Numbered from the stretch's first letter, positions 8,284 to 18,292 are shown. The stretch: 64,000 nt of DNA from Lentzea nigeriaca (GCF_016907955.1 NZ_JAFBCX010000005.1:372001-436000), one strand, 5' to 3'. Numbers and translations: made by a program. The notes: generated by a model from the letters alone, not told the origin.

Positions 8284-9290
8284 TGGCGCTCGTGCTTCCG
8301 GTCGCGGCCGAGCAGCGCGGCACCGAGGTCCCGCACGCTCAACCCGTCGTGGCACACCTGGTGCACGCCTTCGGTGATCGGCATGTCCACCCCGTGCTTC
8401 GCGGCGAGCTCGCGGATCGACGAGCACGACTTCACGCCCTCGGCGACCTGACCGTGCGCGGCTTCCTGCGCCTGCTCCAGAGTCTCGCCCCTGCCGAGCC
8501 GCTCGCCGAAGGTCCGGTTGCGCGACAACGGCGACGCACAGGTCGCGACGAGGTCGCCCAGACCGGCCAGCCCGGCGAACGTCAGCGGGTCCGCGCCCAG
8601 AGCCGCACCGAGCCGTGCGGTCTCGGCCAGGCCACGCGTGATGATCGACGCCATCGTGTTGTCGCCGTAGCCCATGCCCGCCGCCATGCCGCACGCCAGC
8701 GCGATGACGTTCTTGCACGCACCGCCCAGCTCGCAGCCGACGACGTCGGTGTTGGTGTACGGGCGGAAGTACGAGTTGGAGCACGCCTGCTGCAGGTCGA
8801 CCGCGCGGTCGTGGTCGGTGCACGCGATGACCGTCGCGGTGGGCTGCCCGACGGCGATCTCCTTGGCCAGGTTGGGCCCGGACACCACGGCCACCTGGGA
8901 CTCGTCGACGCCGGCGACCTCGCGGATCACCTCGCTCATCCGCTTCAGCGTGCCGAGCTCGACACCTTTGGACAGCGACACCAGGGTCGCGTCCGCCGGC
9001 AGCAGCTCCTTCCACGCCGACAGGTTGACCCGCAACGTCTGCGACGGCACGGCCAGCACCACGGCGTCGGCACCGTCGAGCGCCTTCGCCGGATCCGCGG
9101 TGGCCGCCAGGTTCGCGGGCAGCGAGATCCCCGGCAGGTAGTCGGCGTTCACGCGGGTCTCGGTGATCGTCGACGCGACCTCCTGCCGCCGCGCCCACAG
9201 CACGACCTCGGGGCCGGAGTCCGCGATGACCTTCGCGAACGTCGTGCCCCACGAACCGGCGCCGAGTACCGCAACGCGTTCGATTGCCAT
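8280..9290 (-). CDS. gpsA: Glycerol-3-phosphate dehydrogenase [NAD(P)+]
   Basis: GpsA reduces dihydroxyacetone phosphate to sn-glycerol-3-phosphate for phospholipid synthesis. The 336-aa protein has the Rossmann motif [16 protein letters not shown], the substrate-site segment [16 protein letters not shown] and the catalytic lysine region [26 protein letters not shown], followed by [16 protein letters not shown]. It starts 4 bp after the plsC stop and overlaps the downstream lyase by 4 bp. The plsC-gpsA pair forms a compact phospholipid-precursor unit. Confidence 0.96.
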   Translation of the reverse strand: MAIERVAVLGAGSWGTTFAKVIADSGPEVVLWARRQEVASTITETRVNADYLPGISLPANLAATADPAKALDGADAVVLAVPSQTLRVNLSAWKELLPADATLVSLSKGVELGTLKRMSEVIREVAGVDESQVAVVSGPNLAKEIAVGQPTATVIACTDHDRAVDLQQACSNSYFRPYTNTDVVGCELGGACKNVIALACGMAAGMGYGDNTMASIITRGLAETARLGAALGADPLTFAGLAGLGDLVATCASPLSRNRTFGERLGRGETLEQAQEAAHGQVAEGVKSCSSIRELAAKHGVDMPITEGVHQVCHDGLSVRDLGAALLGRDRKHERQ

Positions 9291-9294
9291 GGGT

Positions 9295-10002
9295 TCAGGC
9301 CTTCCTCGGTCCGTAGAAGCCTTCCGGTGCCTGCTGGCCGCGCACCTCGGACAAGAGGTCCTTCACGTGGTTCATCAGCAGGTCGGTGACCTCGCGCAGC
9401 ACGGCCAGCGACTCCTCCCGCCCCTTGAACTCGGACAGGTCGATCGGCTCACCGACGAGGTAGGTGACCGTCTTGCGGGGGAAGGGGCGGAACTTCTTCT
9501 TGTAGTGGTCGTAGATGTCGACCGTGCCCCAGCGGGCGATCGGGATCACCGGGCCGTCGTGCTGCAGCGCGAGCCGGGCGACGCCGGTGCGCGAGTTCAT
9601 CGGCCAGCTCTCGGGATCCTTGGTGATCGTGCCCTCTGGGTAGATCACGACCAGGTCGCCGCTCGCCAGCGCCTCGTGCGCCGCGCGCAGGCTCTGCTGC
9701 GCGTCCGTGGTGCCGCGGTAGACCGGGATCTGCCGCGTGCCCAGCAGGATCTTGTTGGCGACCGGGATGTTCCACAGGCTGTGCTTCGCGAGGAAGTGCG
9801 GCACCCGGCCGTGCCGGTGCACGAAGACCGCGTCGTAGATCGGGTCGAGGTGCGAGATGTGGTTCATGACCAGCAGCGCCGAACCCTGGCGCGGGACGCG
9901 GTCGCCGTGCAGGTACTTCCGCCTGCCCAGCAGGCCCGACAGCGGGTAGACGATCGTCGCGGCGACGCCGACCCAGAACCCGCCCTTCTCCCGTTTGGCC
10001 AC
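9295..10002 (-). CDS. plsC: 1-acyl-sn-glycerol-3-phosphate acyltransferase (PlsC-like)
   Basis: The 235-aa acyltransferase carries the HX4D motif in [11 protein letters not shown], the second-block [10 protein letters not shown] and the third-block [13 protein letters not shown]. It probably adds the second acyl chain to lysophosphatidic acid at the membrane; a short hydrophobic N-terminal stretch is present. GTG 10002 has AGGAGA 8 nt upstream. gpsA follows after 4 bp, consistent with joint phospholipid synthesis. Confidence 0.9.
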   Translation of the reverse strand: MAKREKGGFWVGVAATIVYPLSGLLGRRKYLHGDRVPRQGSALLVMNHISHLDPIYDAVFVHRHGRVPHFLAKHSLWNIPVANKILLGTRQIPVYRGTTDAQQSLRAAHEALASGDLVVIYPEGTITKDPESWPMNSRTGVARLALQHDGPVIPIARWGTVDIYDHYKKKFRPFPRKTVTYLVGEPIDLSEFKGREESLAVLREVTDLLMNHVKDLLSEVRGQQAPEGFYGPRKA

Positions 10003-10100
10003 GTGGAGCTCTCCTCACCCTGCTAGATCTGCGCCCAGGAGCACATTAGTGCCCCGGCCACAATCCTCACCCCTCGCTTCCGGCGTGCAGCAGGGCACCT

Positions 10101-10158
10101 CGCGATGTCCACCCCCGCCGCCCATATGTCCACTATGGCGGGCGGGGTCGGCATCGCG
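10101..10158. repeat. Large imperfect inverted repeat between plsC and fbiD
   Basis: CGCGATG at 10101-10107 mirrors CATCGCG at 10152-10158. The inner parts (ACCCCCGCC and GGCGGGCGGGGT) pair with bulges, leaving a short loop TGTCCAC near 10127-10133. It lies in the divergent spacer of plsC and fbiD. Whether it acts as an RNA hairpin or a protein site is unknown. Confidence 0.5.
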
Positions 10159-10224
10159 ACGCACCCGTCTGACCGGCGAAATCGAGGGGCAAGGGTTGGT
10201 GGTCGACGCACTCGTCGTCAGATC

Positions 10225-10863
10225 GTGGACTATGACGAGGTGCGGGATGAAGTCGACCTCGTGGTTCCGGTCAAAACGCTCGACAGGGCCAAGACCAGGC
10301 TGACCAGCGCCACCGGCGGAGATCCGGTGTCACACGCGGCGCTGGCGCTCGCGCTCGCCATGGACACGGTGAGCGCCGCCCTGGCGACGCCCGGTGTCCG
10401 TCGCGTGGTCACGATCACATCGGACCCGGCCGTCGCCGCCGAGATGGCGGCGCTGGGCGTGGAGGCAGTGCCGGAGCCGGCGGAGCCAGGACTGAACGCG
10501 GCGCTGGAGCACGGCGCCAGCGCGCTCCGGTCGGACCGCGTCGGCGCGCTCCAGGCCGACCTGCCCGCGCTCAAGCCGGGCGAACTGCAGGCGGCGCTCG
10601 AAGCGGCCCAGGACCGCCGCGCGTTCGTCCCCGACCGGCAGGGCACGGGAACGACGTTGCTCCTCGCCGCACCCGGCGGAGAGCTCGACCCGCGGTTCGG
10701 TGTCGGGTCGGCCGGCCATCACCGGATTTCCGGTGCGGTGGCGCTGTTCGGGCCGTGGCCGTCGCTGCGCTGTGACGTGGACACGGAAGAAGATCTGCGC
10801 CTCGCGTTGACGCTCGGTCTCGGCGCGCACACCGCGAACGCCTTGCCCGCCTGGACAACCTGA
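10225..10863 (+). CDS. fbiD: 2-phospho-L-lactate/phosphoenolpyruvate guanylyltransferase (F420 biosynthesis)
   Basis: The CofC/FbiD family activates phosphoenolpyruvate or phospholactate with GTP, the first committed step of coenzyme F420 synthesis. The protein has VDLVVPVKTLDRAKTRL, DTVSAALATPGVRRVVTITSD, LQADLPALKPGEL, DRQGTGTTLLLAAPG and LRCDVDTEEDLRLALTLGLG. The open frame starts at ATG 10105, inside the inverted repeat; GTG 10225 leaves only nine residues before the conserved VVPVK and gives 212 aa. The exact start is unsure. The position between gpsA and ppk matches M. tuberculosis Rv2983. Confidence 0.9.
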   Translation: MDYDEVRDEVDLVVPVKTLDRAKTRLTSATGGDPVSHAALALALAMDTVSAALATPGVRRVVTITSDPAVAAEMAALGVEAVPEPAEPGLNAALEHGASALRSDRVGALQADLPALKPGELQAALEAAQDRRAFVPDRQGTGTTLLLAAPGGELDPRFGVGSAGHHRISGAVALFGPWPSLRCDVDTEEDLRLALTLGLGAHTANALPAWTT

Positions 10864-10916
10864 GCGATCGTCACGCGTCTTCCGGGTCGCTGGGGTGATC
10901 ACGACTTGGGAGACTG

Positions 10917-11891
10917 ATGCGAGCGCTCATCGCGCTGGCGGCGATCACGGCCATCGCGGGCTGTGTCGCCGCCGTACCGATCGACCGGCCATCCGGCTAC
11001 ACCGCACCGAGCGAGCTCGACTCGTGCCGCGTGGACCTGCCCCGGGACTGGAAGGACGAGCTGGCCCGCAACTCCGCGGAGGTCGGCTCGCACGAGAAGG
11101 TCACAGTCGTCGGCGCGAACGAGAAGGCCGACGTGCGGCTGGTGAAGACCACCCGCAACCGGACCACCGAACTCGTGTTGCGCGACAGCGGGAAACGCCA
11201 GCAGGTCATGGCGGTGCAGGACGACGCGCAGCTCGTCGGCGTCGAGTTCGACGGCCGCTGGGTGACGTTCTCCACGACACCGAGCCCGTCCGACCGCACC
11301 ACGACCACCTACGCATGGGACTCGCGCAACGACGGCGCTCCCGTGCGCATCGGCGACAGCGGTGCCGTGCTGCACAACGGCAAAGCCGCCTGGTCCGACG
11401 GCAAAGGCGTGCACGTCTACGACCTCGCCAAGAAGAAGGACAGGATCGTCGGCCAGGGCAAGGAGCCGGTGTTCCTCGGCGACGCGGTGATGTGGCTGCA
11501 GGAGGGGAAGTTCCGGGCCGAGACGGCGTTGCCCGACCAGCTGAAGAACGCGCGGCCCAGCGGGAGCGCGGCGTCGGACGGCCGCACCGTGGTGTGGGCG
11601 CAGGGTGAGGAGTTGCACGGTTGGCGAGAGGACTGGACCGAGCCGCGCGAGCTCGCCGGGATCAAGAGCGCGTCCAGGACGGAGGGCATCGTGTTCCCGC
11701 GGGTCAGCGGTGACTTCGTGTCGTGGCAGTCGGGGTCGTCGTACGTCACGGACATCCGCAGCGGCGCGACCGTCCACACCACCGACGACTCCTATTGGCT
11801 GGAGGTGCACGGCGGAGCGCTGACACAGCAGGGCGGGAACATCGCGGCGGCCGCTCCCCTGTCGTCGCTTTCGGCGCTGCCGAAGTGCTGA
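10917..11891 (+). CDS. Putative lipoprotein with repeated beta-strand body
   Basis: The 324-aa protein starts MRALIALAAITAIAGC, a short signal peptide ending in a lipobox IAGC, so it should be lipidated at Cys16 and face outward. The rest is rich in WVTFS, LHNGKAAWSDG, VFLGDAVMWLQ, ASDGRTVVWAQG and GDFVSWQS repeats, which resemble blades of a beta-propeller. I do not recognise a named family. An AT-rich hairpin follows the stop. Confidence 0.75.
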   Translation: MRALIALAAITAIAGCVAAVPIDRPSGYTAPSELDSCRVDLPRDWKDELARNSAEVGSHEKVTVVGANEKADVRLVKTTRNRTTELVLRDSGKRQQVMAVQDDAQLVGVEFDGRWVTFSTTPSPSDRTTTTYAWDSRNDGAPVRIGDSGAVLHNGKAAWSDGKGVHVYDLAKKKDRIVGQGKEPVFLGDAVMWLQEGKFRAETALPDQLKNARPSGSAASDGRTVVWAQGEELHGWREDWTEPRELAGIKSASRTEGIVFPRVSGDFVSWQSGSSYVTDIRSGATVHTTDDSYWLEVHGGALTQQGGNIAAAAPLSSLSALPKC

Positions 11892-11924
11892 TGCGGCTGT
11901 TGGTCGCGCTGCCGAAGTAGTGAC

Positions 11925-11946
11925 GAACAACACGAAAATGTTGTTC
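11925..11946 (+). terminator. Hairpin after the lipoprotein gene
   Basis: GAACAACA (11925-11932) and TGTTGTTC (11939-11946) form an 8-bp stem with loop CGAAAA, 34 bp after the stop. It is unusually AT-rich for this genome and lacks a T-tract. Confidence 0.45.
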
Positions 11947-12051
11947 AGGGCAACTCACCGGGGAACCCCGGCACCTTTACGTCCGTATCCCTTGATGCAA
12001 ACGGCGTATCCCCGACGCTGTTCCCCGACGCTTGCCCAGAGGTGTACCTGC

Positions 12052-13230
12052 ATGAAGTCGTTGACGCACGCCGACTACCTGGCGTTGCGCCGCTTTCCCG
12101 CTCTCGACGGCCTGCGCGCCATTGCCGCGGTACTGGTGGTGTTCTTCCACTACGGGGGACCGGACTGGTTGCAGGGCTGGGCGGGAGTCCAGATGTTCTT
12201 CGTGCTGAGCGGTTTTCTCATCACGACGCTGATGCTGCGCGAGGAACGCCGCACGGGCCGCATCGCGCTCAAGGAGTTCTACCTGCGGCGGTCGTTCCGG
12301 ATTCTGCCGGTGTACTTCGTGGTTCTGCTGGTCACTGCTGCCGGTTCCGCGATCGCCGGCACGTTCGTCAGCAACGGTATCGGCCCTGCGCTCAAGCATT
12401 TCCTGACGTTCACCAACGAGTTCGCGGGCTCCAGCCCGTACGGCCAGTCGTGGTCGCTGGGAATCGAGCAGAAGTTCTACCTGGTGTGGCCGCTGGTGGC
12501 GATCGCGCTGGGCACCGTCGTGCTCAAGCGCCGCGCCGGTGCAGCCGTCCTCGGCATGCTGCTCGCGCTCGCCGTCGTCAACTTCACCGTGTCGCACAGC
12601 AACCCCGGCTGGCCGCTGCACTACTTCTCGATCCTCACCGGTGTCCTGCTCGCCATCGCGCTGCACAGCAGGCGCGGGTTCGAGCTGCTGCGCCCGCTCA
12701 CGAACCCGGTCGCGCAGGTCGTCGTCGCGATTGGATTCGTCGGTGTGCACCTGAGCGTGAAGCCGATCGCCGCGTTCCTCGACGGCATCAACGGAGTTCC
12801 CGGTCACGTGCTGGTCATCCCGGTCTACGCGCTCGCGACCGCGGTGCTGCTCACCGCGTTGATCTCGCCCGGACCGGCCACGACCTTCCTGTCGACGAAG
12901 CCGATGCAGTTCGTCGGTGAGCGCTCGTACTCGCTCTACCTCGTGCAGACGATCGCCGCGACGATCCTCGCGTTCTTCTGGCCCGCTCTGTCCGGCATCG
13001 GACAGTCCGTGGTGGTCACGGCACTGGGCCTGGCGCTGGCGAGCGTTCTCCACACGACCGTGGAGATCCCGATGATCAACCTCGGCCGGCGCGTGATCAC
13101 CCGCCAGCGCGCGGCGGCCGCCGTCAGGGCAGCCGTTGCCCAGCAGCAGACTCAGCAGGGAGCGCCGCAGGCTCCCGCGCCGCAGTCCGAGTCGCCGCGG
13201 CTCGCGAGCATCGGGCAGGCCCAGCCGTAG
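12052..13230 (+). CDS. Acyltransferase-3 family integral membrane protein (OafA/YrhL type)
   Basis: The 392-aa protein has the acyltransferase-3 start FPALDGLRAIAAVLVVFFHYGG with its catalytic-site histidine, WAGVQMFFVLSGFLITTLMLREE, the RR-containing FYLRRSFRILPVYF and about ten membrane helices. It probably O-acylates an exported polymer or glycolipid. ATG 12052 (MKSLTHADYLALRR) has AGAGG 8 nt upstream and was chosen over the longer frame from 11920. The hydrophilic C-terminal tail is rich in Q, A and P and overlaps the convergent LVIVD gene by 79 bp. Confidence 0.85.
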   Translation: MKSLTHADYLALRRFPALDGLRAIAAVLVVFFHYGGPDWLQGWAGVQMFFVLSGFLITTLMLREERRTGRIALKEFYLRRSFRILPVYFVVLLVTAAGSAIAGTFVSNGIGPALKHFLTFTNEFAGSSPYGQSWSLGIEQKFYLVWPLVAIALGTVVLKRRAGAAVLGMLLALAVVNFTVSHSNPGWPLHYFSILTGVLLAIALHSRRGFELLRPLTNPVAQVVVAIGFVGVHLSVKPIAAFLDGINGVPGHVLVIPVYALATAVLLTALISPGPATTFLSTKPMQFVGERSYSLYLVQTIAATILAFFWPALSGIGQSVVVTALGLALASVLHTTVEIPMINLGRRVITRQRAAAAVRAAVAQQQTQQGAPQAPAPQSESPRLASIGQAQP

Positions 13231-14684
13231 AACGGGTTCGGGGCGAGCGGCACGCGGTCGCGTCCGCTCTCCCTGGCCAGTTCCTTCGCGTAGTGCGCCG
13301 TGAGTGTCACGTTCGTGCCGCTCTCCTGCGCCTCGTAGGCCCCCTTCTCCAGTTCCAGGATCTCGACGCCGCGCGAGATGTCGGCGACGAAGACCTTGTT
13401 CTTGTGCCAGTACGGCGCCCACGACACCGCCGCGTCCGGCCTCCAGTACCCGATCTGGATCGGCTTGGCCGGGTTGGAGATGTCGAGGAACCGCGTGCCC
13501 TGCTCGTACCAGGAGTAGGCCACGATCCGCTTGTTCACGTCGAAGTAGTGCGCGGAGCACTCGACGTCACCAGGGATGGTGCCTTCCTGGTCGTCGGGGC
13601 TCCACACGCCGACCGTCTTCATCTCGAACGGCTGCGTGCTCCAGCCCTCGCCGTTGTACGAGCCCTTCAGCGACGAGATGACGAACCGGCCCTCGGTCTT
13701 GCAGGTGGGCGAACCGAACGCCTCCTCGGTGTGCAGCAACAGGCTGCCCGGCGGATTCTCCGGTGTGGGTCGGGGACCGTCGGCCAGCGTCGCGCCGACC
13801 GGGCGGAACGAGTTGTGCGTGAACGAGGTCGGCATGTCGACCTTCGGCACGTTGCCGCCCGCGTAGGCGATGGGGTCCCACGCCGTCGCCTCGCGGAACT
13901 TCCCGCTCAGCGGATCGCGGTGCCGGCCGCGCGTCCAGTAGCCGCGGGTGCCGTTGTCGCCCGCGACCCACGCGATGCCCAGCGCGTCGACCTGAACGTC
14001 GTGCGTGATCTTGCCTTCGCCCGCCTTGCCGCGGACGTCGATCGAGACCGGCAGTTCCTTCGGGTTCCGAGGATCGCGGATGTCGGTGACGAAGATCCGC
14101 CCGGTCTTGGCGTCCGACCGGTCGCGTCCTGCCGTCCACAGGAACTGGCAGTCGTTGATGCAGGTGGTCGTGTGGCCGGTGTCCTGCCGATGGAAAGCCA
14201 GGACCTTGAGGTCGGCCGGGTCCACAGCGGACACGATGTAGTTGCCGGTCGGGCGGTCGCCAGGCAGGGTGCGGCCGAACGAGTTGACCTCACGCGCGAG
14301 GAACGCGAGCTTGCGCACGGGATCGACGTTGATGTCCTCGTTCTCCCAGAAGCGCTTCGTCGGGTCGTCACCCGGCAGCGCCATCTCCTCCTTGGTGAGG
14401 TGGTCGAGGAGCTTCGGATGGTCGAGATCGGTGACGTCGAACGTCTTCAGCCCGGTTTCGAGGCTGACGAACGCCACGTCGCGAGGCCCGTACTGGGCGA
14501 ACGCGATCGAGATCGCGCGTGCCGAGTCGGGCAGGGCGGCCTTCAGGCGCACGTTCTTCGCTGCCGCCTGCAGGCGTGGTTTGTCCACCTTCGGAGTCGT
14601 GGGCTCGGCGGCCGCAGCCGAAGCCAGTCCTGCCGTGGTGAAGGCCAACAGGGTCGCCGCAGTCAATGTGGCTAGAACCTTCAT
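13152..14684 (-). CDS. Secreted LVIVD-repeat beta-propeller protein
   Basis: The 510-aa protein has a Sec signal (LATLTAATLLAFTTAGLASAAAA). A propeller-like body follows with LVIVD-type repeats: AFVSLETGLKTFDVTDLDHPKLLDHL, IFVTDIRDPRNPKELPV, TRFLDISNPAKPIQIGYW and VFVADISRGVEILEL. Histidines and cysteines occur in HTTTCINDCQFLW. The function is unknown; members are extracellular and sometimes linked to metal or adhesion roles. The last 26 codons, ending in a Cys/Gly-rich CGAGACGAPC, are antisense to the acyltransferase C-terminus, a long convergent overlap. Confidence 0.82.
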   Translation of the reverse strand: MKVLATLTAATLLAFTTAGLASAAAAEPTTPKVDKPRLQAAAKNVRLKAALPDSARAISIAFAQYGPRDVAFVSLETGLKTFDVTDLDHPKLLDHLTKEEMALPGDDPTKRFWENEDINVDPVRKLAFLAREVNSFGRTLPGDRPTGNYIVSAVDPADLKVLAFHRQDTGHTTTCINDCQFLWTAGRDRSDAKTGRIFVTDIRDPRNPKELPVSIDVRGKAGEGKITHDVQVDALGIAWVAGDNGTRGYWTRGRHRDPLSGKFREATAWDPIAYAGGNVPKVDMPTSFTHNSFRPVGATLADGPRPTPENPPGSLLLHTEEAFGSPTCKTEGRFVISSLKGSYNGEGWSTQPFEMKTVGVWSPDDQEGTIPGDVECSAHYFDVNKRIVAYSWYEQGTRFLDISNPAKPIQIGYWRPDAAVSWAPYWHKNKVFVADISRGVEILELEKGAYEAQESGTNVTLTAHYAKELARESGRDRVPLAPNPFYGWACPMLASRGDSDCGAGACGAPC

Positions 14685-14733
14685 GCACTCGACCCTGGCA
14701 GCGGCTCGAATGAGACGTGTAGGTCCGAACGTC

Positions 14734-14746
14734 TAGCATTTCGGCT
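14734..14746 (+). promoter_or_regulatory. -10 element placing transcription start at the GTG codon
   Basis: TAGCAT (14734-14739, TANNNT) lies 7 nt before GTG 14747, and there is no Shine-Dalgarno sequence. That spacing is typical of leaderless actinobacterial genes. No convincing -35 box was seen. Confidence 0.4.
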
Positions 14747-14938
14747 GTGCAGGCGACCGTGTCCACGTTCAACAGCGACGGCTCTGCCGTCGTCCTGCGC
14801 GATGACGGCGTTCTCGTCGATGTGAGCGCGGCCGCGGTCACTGCGGGTGGCTGGCGAATGCTGCGTCCGGGCCAGCGGGTGACCCTCGAACGTAGTCCCG
14901 ACGGGGCGGTCACCGCGCTTCGCATGCCGGTCCTGTGA
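14747..14938 (+). CDS. Small conserved-looking hypothetical protein
   Basis: The 63-aa protein is MQATVSTFNSDGSAVVLRDD at its start and continues with alternating beta-strands (GVLVDVSAAAV, RPGQRVTLE), giving a cold-shock/OB-like hydrophobic pattern although no RNP motifs are present. I do not recognise a family. It is divergent from the LVIVD gene and 59 bp upstream of ppk, and its promoter geometry suggests a leaderless transcript. Confidence 0.6.
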   Translation: MQATVSTFNSDGSAVVLRDDGVLVDVSAAAVTAGGWRMLRPGQRVTLERSPDGAVTALRMPVL

Positions 14939-14997
14939 CGAGGAGTTCACCAGTCGGTCGTTCTGGACAGGGGCGCTTGCGGCAATAGTGCGGAACA

Positions 14998-17289
14998 ATG
15001 CGGGGCGTGAGCACGGAGAACAACGACGACGGCAAGGCGACCCCCTCCCGACGCCGCTCGACGCGCGCCAAGGCGGCCACCCCGCGCGCGGCGAGCACGC
15101 GCCAGCCCCGCGCGGCGACCAGGCGGGCGTCCAACCCTCCGCGAACGAAGACCCAGCCGACCCAGCCGGTCGCGACACCGGTGCGGAGCGTGCCCTCGGC
15201 GCCGCCCGCGGTGACGTCGAGCACCCTGCCCACGGACCTGCCGGACGACCGGTACTTCAACCGTGAACTGTCCTGGTTGGACTTCAACTCCCGCGTGCTC
15301 GCGCTGGCAGAGGACTCGTCGCAGCCGCTGCTGGAGCGCGCGAAGTTCCTCGCGATCTTCGCGTCGAACCTCGACGAGTTCTACATGGTGCGGGTCGCGG
15401 GCCTGAAGCGCCGCGAGGAGACCGGTCTCTCGGTGCGCAGCGCGGACGGGCTCACGCCGCGCGAGCAGCTCGTGGCGATCTCCAAGCGCTCGCAGGAACT
15501 CGTCGAGCAGCACGCCCGCGCGTTCCTCGACCACATCCGGCCCGGCCTGGAAGAGCACCGGATCAGCATCGTGACGTGGGGCGACCTCACCGACTACGAC
15601 AGGCTGCGGCTCTCCAACTACTTCAGCGAGCAGGTGTTCCCGGTCCTCACGCCGCTCGCGGTCGACCCGGCGCACCCGTTCCCCTACATCTCCGGGCTGT
15701 CGCTCAACCTCGCGGTGACCGTGCGCGACCCGGAGGGCGGCGGTGAGCGGTTCGCCCGCGTGAAGGTGCCGGACAACGTGCCGCGCCTGGTGCGGGTGGA
15801 GGCGGACCGGTCGTCGTCCTCCGCGACCTTCCTGCCGCTGGAGGAACTCATCGCCGCGCACCTGGGCGAGCTGTTCGCCGGCATGGAGGTCATCGAGTGC
15901 CACGCCTTCCGGGTGACGCGCAACGCGGACCTGGAGGTCGAGGAGGACCGCGACGAGGACCTGTTGCAGGCGTTGGAACGCGAGCTCGCCCGGCGCCGGT
16001 TCGGCCCGCCGGTGCGCCTCGAGGTCGCCGACGACATGACCGAGCACATGCTCGAGTTGTTGCTGCGGGAAATGGAGGTCGACCCGCACGACGTCGTGAC
16101 GGTGCCCGGCTTGCTCGATTTGTCGTGCCTGTGGCAGCTCTACGGCATCGACCGCAAGACGTTGAAGGACCCGGCGTTCGTGCCGGCGACGCACCCGGCG
16201 TTCGGTGAGCGCGAGACGCCGAAGAGCGTTTTCGCGACGCTGCGCGAGGGCGACGTCCTCGTGCACCACCCGTACGACTCGTTCTCGACGTCGGTGCAGC
16301 GCTTCATCGAGCAGGCAGCGGCCGATCCGCACGTGCTGGCCATCAAGCAGACCCTGTACCGCACCTCCGGCGACTCGCCCATCGTGGACGCGCTCATCGA
16401 CGCGGCCGAGGCGGGCAAGCAGGTCGTGGCGCTGGTGGAGATCAAGGCGCGCTTCGACGAGCAGGCGAACATCAAGTGGGCCCGCACGCTGGAGAAGGCG
16501 GGCGTGCACGTGGTCTACGGCCTGGTGGGTCTGAAGACGCACTGCAAGACATCGTTGGTGGTGCGCCAGGAGGGGTCGACGATCCGCCGCTACTGCCACA
16601 TCGGTACCGGCAACTACAACCCGAAGACGGCGCGGCTGTACGAGGACGTCGGCATCCTGACCGCGGAGCCGACGATCGGCGCGGACCTCACGGACCTGTT
16701 CAACGTGCTGACCGGCTACGCGCGGCAGGACGAGTACCGCGCGTTGATGGTGGCGCCCTACGGCGTGCGCAAGGGCATCGTGGAACGGATCAACTGCGAG
16801 ATCGAGCACGCGCAGGCGGGCAGGCCGTCCGGCGTGCGCATCAAGGTGAACTCGCTCGTGGACGAACAGGTCATCGACGCGCTGTACCGGGCTTCCCAGG
16901 CCGGTGTGCCCGTCGACGTGGTCGTGCGCGGCATCTGCAGCCTGAAGCCGGGTGTGACGGGCATGTCGGAGAACATCCGGGTGCGCTCGATCCTCGGCCG
17001 GTTCCTCGAGCACTCCCGCATCTTCCACTTCATCGGCTGCGACGAGTACTGGATCGGCAGCGCGGACATGATGCACCGCAACCTGGACCGCCGCGTCGAG
17101 GTGGCCGTGCGGGTGACGAACCCGCGCCTGACGTCGCAGCTCGAGGCCGTGTTCACGTCGGCTCTGGATCCGCAGACGCGCTGCTGGGTGCTGCGCTCGG
17201 ACGGAGAATGGGAAGCGTCGCCGTCGGACGGATCGTCGGTTCGCGACCATCAAATGGAACTGCTGCACAAGCACGGAGCGCTTGGGTGA
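14998..17289 (+). CDS. ppk: Polyphosphate kinase
   Basis: PPK1 polymerises ATP gamma-phosphate into polyphosphate. The 763-aa protein has a basic disordered N-terminus (residues 1-75, [14 protein letters not shown]) before the N-domain [20 protein letters not shown] head domain and two phospholipase-D-like domains follow, with the autophosphorylated histidine in [12 protein letters not shown] and the arginine-bearing [14 protein letters not shown] and [14 protein letters not shown]. The start may be ATG 14998 or GTG 15007. mutT1 is coupled by a GTGA overlap, as in mycobacteria (Rv2984-Rv2985). Confidence 0.96.
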   Translation: MRGVSTENNDDGKATPSRRRSTRAKAATPRAASTRQPRAATRRASNPPRTKTQPTQPVATPVRSVPSAPPAVTSSTLPTDLPDDRYFNRELSWLDFNSRVLALAEDSSQPLLERAKFLAIFASNLDEFYMVRVAGLKRREETGLSVRSADGLTPREQLVAISKRSQELVEQHARAFLDHIRPGLEEHRISIVTWGDLTDYDRLRLSNYFSEQVFPVLTPLAVDPAHPFPYISGLSLNLAVTVRDPEGGGERFARVKVPDNVPRLVRVEADRSSSSATFLPLEELIAAHLGELFAGMEVIECHAFRVTRNADLEVEEDRDEDLLQALERELARRRFGPPVRLEVADDMTEHMLELLLREMEVDPHDVVTVPGLLDLSCLWQLYGIDRKTLKDPAFVPATHPAFGERETPKSVFATLREGDVLVHHPYDSFSTSVQRFIEQAAADPHVLAIKQTLYRTSGDSPIVDALIDAAEAGKQVVALVEIKARFDEQANIKWARTLEKAGVHVVYGLVGLKTHCKTSLVVRQEGSTIRRYCHIGTGNYNPKTARLYEDVGILTAEPTIGADLTDLFNVLTGYARQDEYRALMVAPYGVRKGIVERINCEIEHAQAGRPSGVRIKVNSLVDEQVIDALYRASQAGVPVDVVVRGICSLKPGVTGMSENIRVRSILGRFLEHSRIFHFIGCDEYWIGSADMMHRNLDRRVEVAVRVTNPRLTSQLEAVFTSALDPQTRCWVLRSDGEWEASPSDGSSVRDHQMELLHKHGALG

Positions 17290-18206
17290 TCAAAGCTGCT
17301 GGGGCGGTGCTCTGGCGCGATGCCGACGGTGACGTCGAAGTCGCGATCGTGCACCGACACCGTTATGACGACTGGTCGTTGCCGAAGGGAAAGCTGGACC
17401 GGGGCGAGACGATCCCCGCCTGCGCGGTGCGCGAGGTCTTCGAGGAGACCGGATTTTCGTGCGTGCTCGGCCGTCACCTGAAGCAGGTGTCGTATTCGGT
17501 GAAGTCGGTGCCGAAGACCGTCGACTACTACGCCGCCGAGGCCGTGTCCGGTTCTTTCACGGCCAATGACGAGGTGGACTCGCTCAAATGGCTGCCGGTC
17601 GCCGACGCCGCGGCGTTGCTGACCTACGAACCGGATCGGGAGGTGCTGGCCGAGTTCGCCCGCCTGCCCGCGGATCTGTTGCTGGTGTTGCTCGTGCGGC
17701 ACGCGAAGGCCGGGAAGCGGTCTGAGTGGAACGATGACGACGACCTGAGGCCCCTCTCAAACGCCGGCTGGCGGCAGGCGGCGGCGCTCCGGTCCTTGTT
17801 GCCCGTCTGGTCGCCCACGCGCGTCCACACGGCTCCCAGGGTGCGTTGCGCGGACACCGTGCGAGGCGTGGCAGAGGATCTCTCGGTCGAGATGGTCGAG
17901 GAGCCGCGGTTGTCCGAGGAGGGCTACTGGCCCGACCCGGACGCGGGCCTGGTGCGGCTGCTGGAGGTCGCTGCCGAGGAGGGCAGGGCCGTCGTCTCCT
18001 CCCAGGGCGGGGTCATCCCGTCCGTGGTGCGGACGCTGGCGGAACTGGGTGGGCTGCGGCTCGACGAGATCCCGTGCAAGAAGGGCAGCACGTGGGTGCT
18101 CGCCTTCACCAGGCCGTTCGGCACGTGGTCCACTTCGGACTCGCCTTCGCGCTGGCCAACGCTGGTGTCGGCGCACTACCTGGCCTCGGCGCTGCCGCGT
18201 CCCTGA
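17286..18206 (+). CDS. mutT1: MutT1-like Nudix hydrolase fused to histidine phosphatase domain
   Basis: The 306-aa protein has two domains. Residues 1-135 are Nudix with the box [22 protein letters not shown] (GX5EX7REUXEEXGU). Residues 138-300 are a histidine-phosphatase-like domain beginning [16 protein letters not shown]. tuberculosis MutT1 of the same layout hydrolyses 8-oxo-GTP/dGTP and diadenosine polyphosphates. The RHG-type motif is present as RHA, as in that subgroup. The GTG start overlaps the ppk stop, so the two are coupled. Confidence 0.93.
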   Translation: MIKAAGAVLWRDADGDVEVAIVHRHRYDDWSLPKGKLDRGETIPACAVREVFEETGFSCVLGRHLKQVSYSVKSVPKTVDYYAAEAVSGSFTANDEVDSLKWLPVADAAALLTYEPDREVLAEFARLPADLLLVLLVRHAKAGKRSEWNDDDDLRPLSNAGWRQAAALRSLLPVWSPTRVHTAPRVRCADTVRGVAEDLSVEMVEEPRLSEEGYWPDPDAGLVRLLEVAAEEGRAVVSSQGGVIPSVVRTLAELGGLRLDEIPCKKGSTWVLAFTRPFGTWSTSDSPSRWPTLVSAHYLASALPRP

Positions 18207-18228
18207 GAGCTGCTGCACACGTTTTCAG

Positions 18229-18292
18229 CCGCCGTCTCCCCGCCTCGGCGAAAGTTCGCCTCCGACAACCAAGTCGGGCGGGGAGGCGGCGG
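18229..18292 (+). terminator. Terminator of ppk-mutT1
   Basis: CCGCCGTCTCCCCGCC (18229-18244) pairs with GGCGGGGAGGCGGCGG (18277-18292) with one G-U pair and a 32-nt loop. The stem starts 22 bp after the mutT1 stop and is followed by TTTCGCTT. The stretch from there to 18485 has smaller imperfect hairpins but no gene that I can see. Confidence 0.6.

Noticed and set aside
10105..10224. Longer fbiD N-terminus from ATG 10105
   Set aside because: The extra 40 residues have no similarity to the family and fall within the inverted repeat; GTG 10225 fits the conserved N-terminus better.
11891..11920. Mini-ORF MRLLVALPK after the lipoprotein stop, followed by a hairpin
   Set aside because: It overlaps the stop as TGATG and resembles a duplicated piece of the preceding codons (GCGCTGCCGAAGT occurs twice). 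The downstream gene is an acyltransferase, so attenuation makes no sense.
14947..17274. A 775-codon minus-strand frame opposite ppk
   Set aside because: His/Arg/Val-rich shadow without motifs; ppk is unmistakable.
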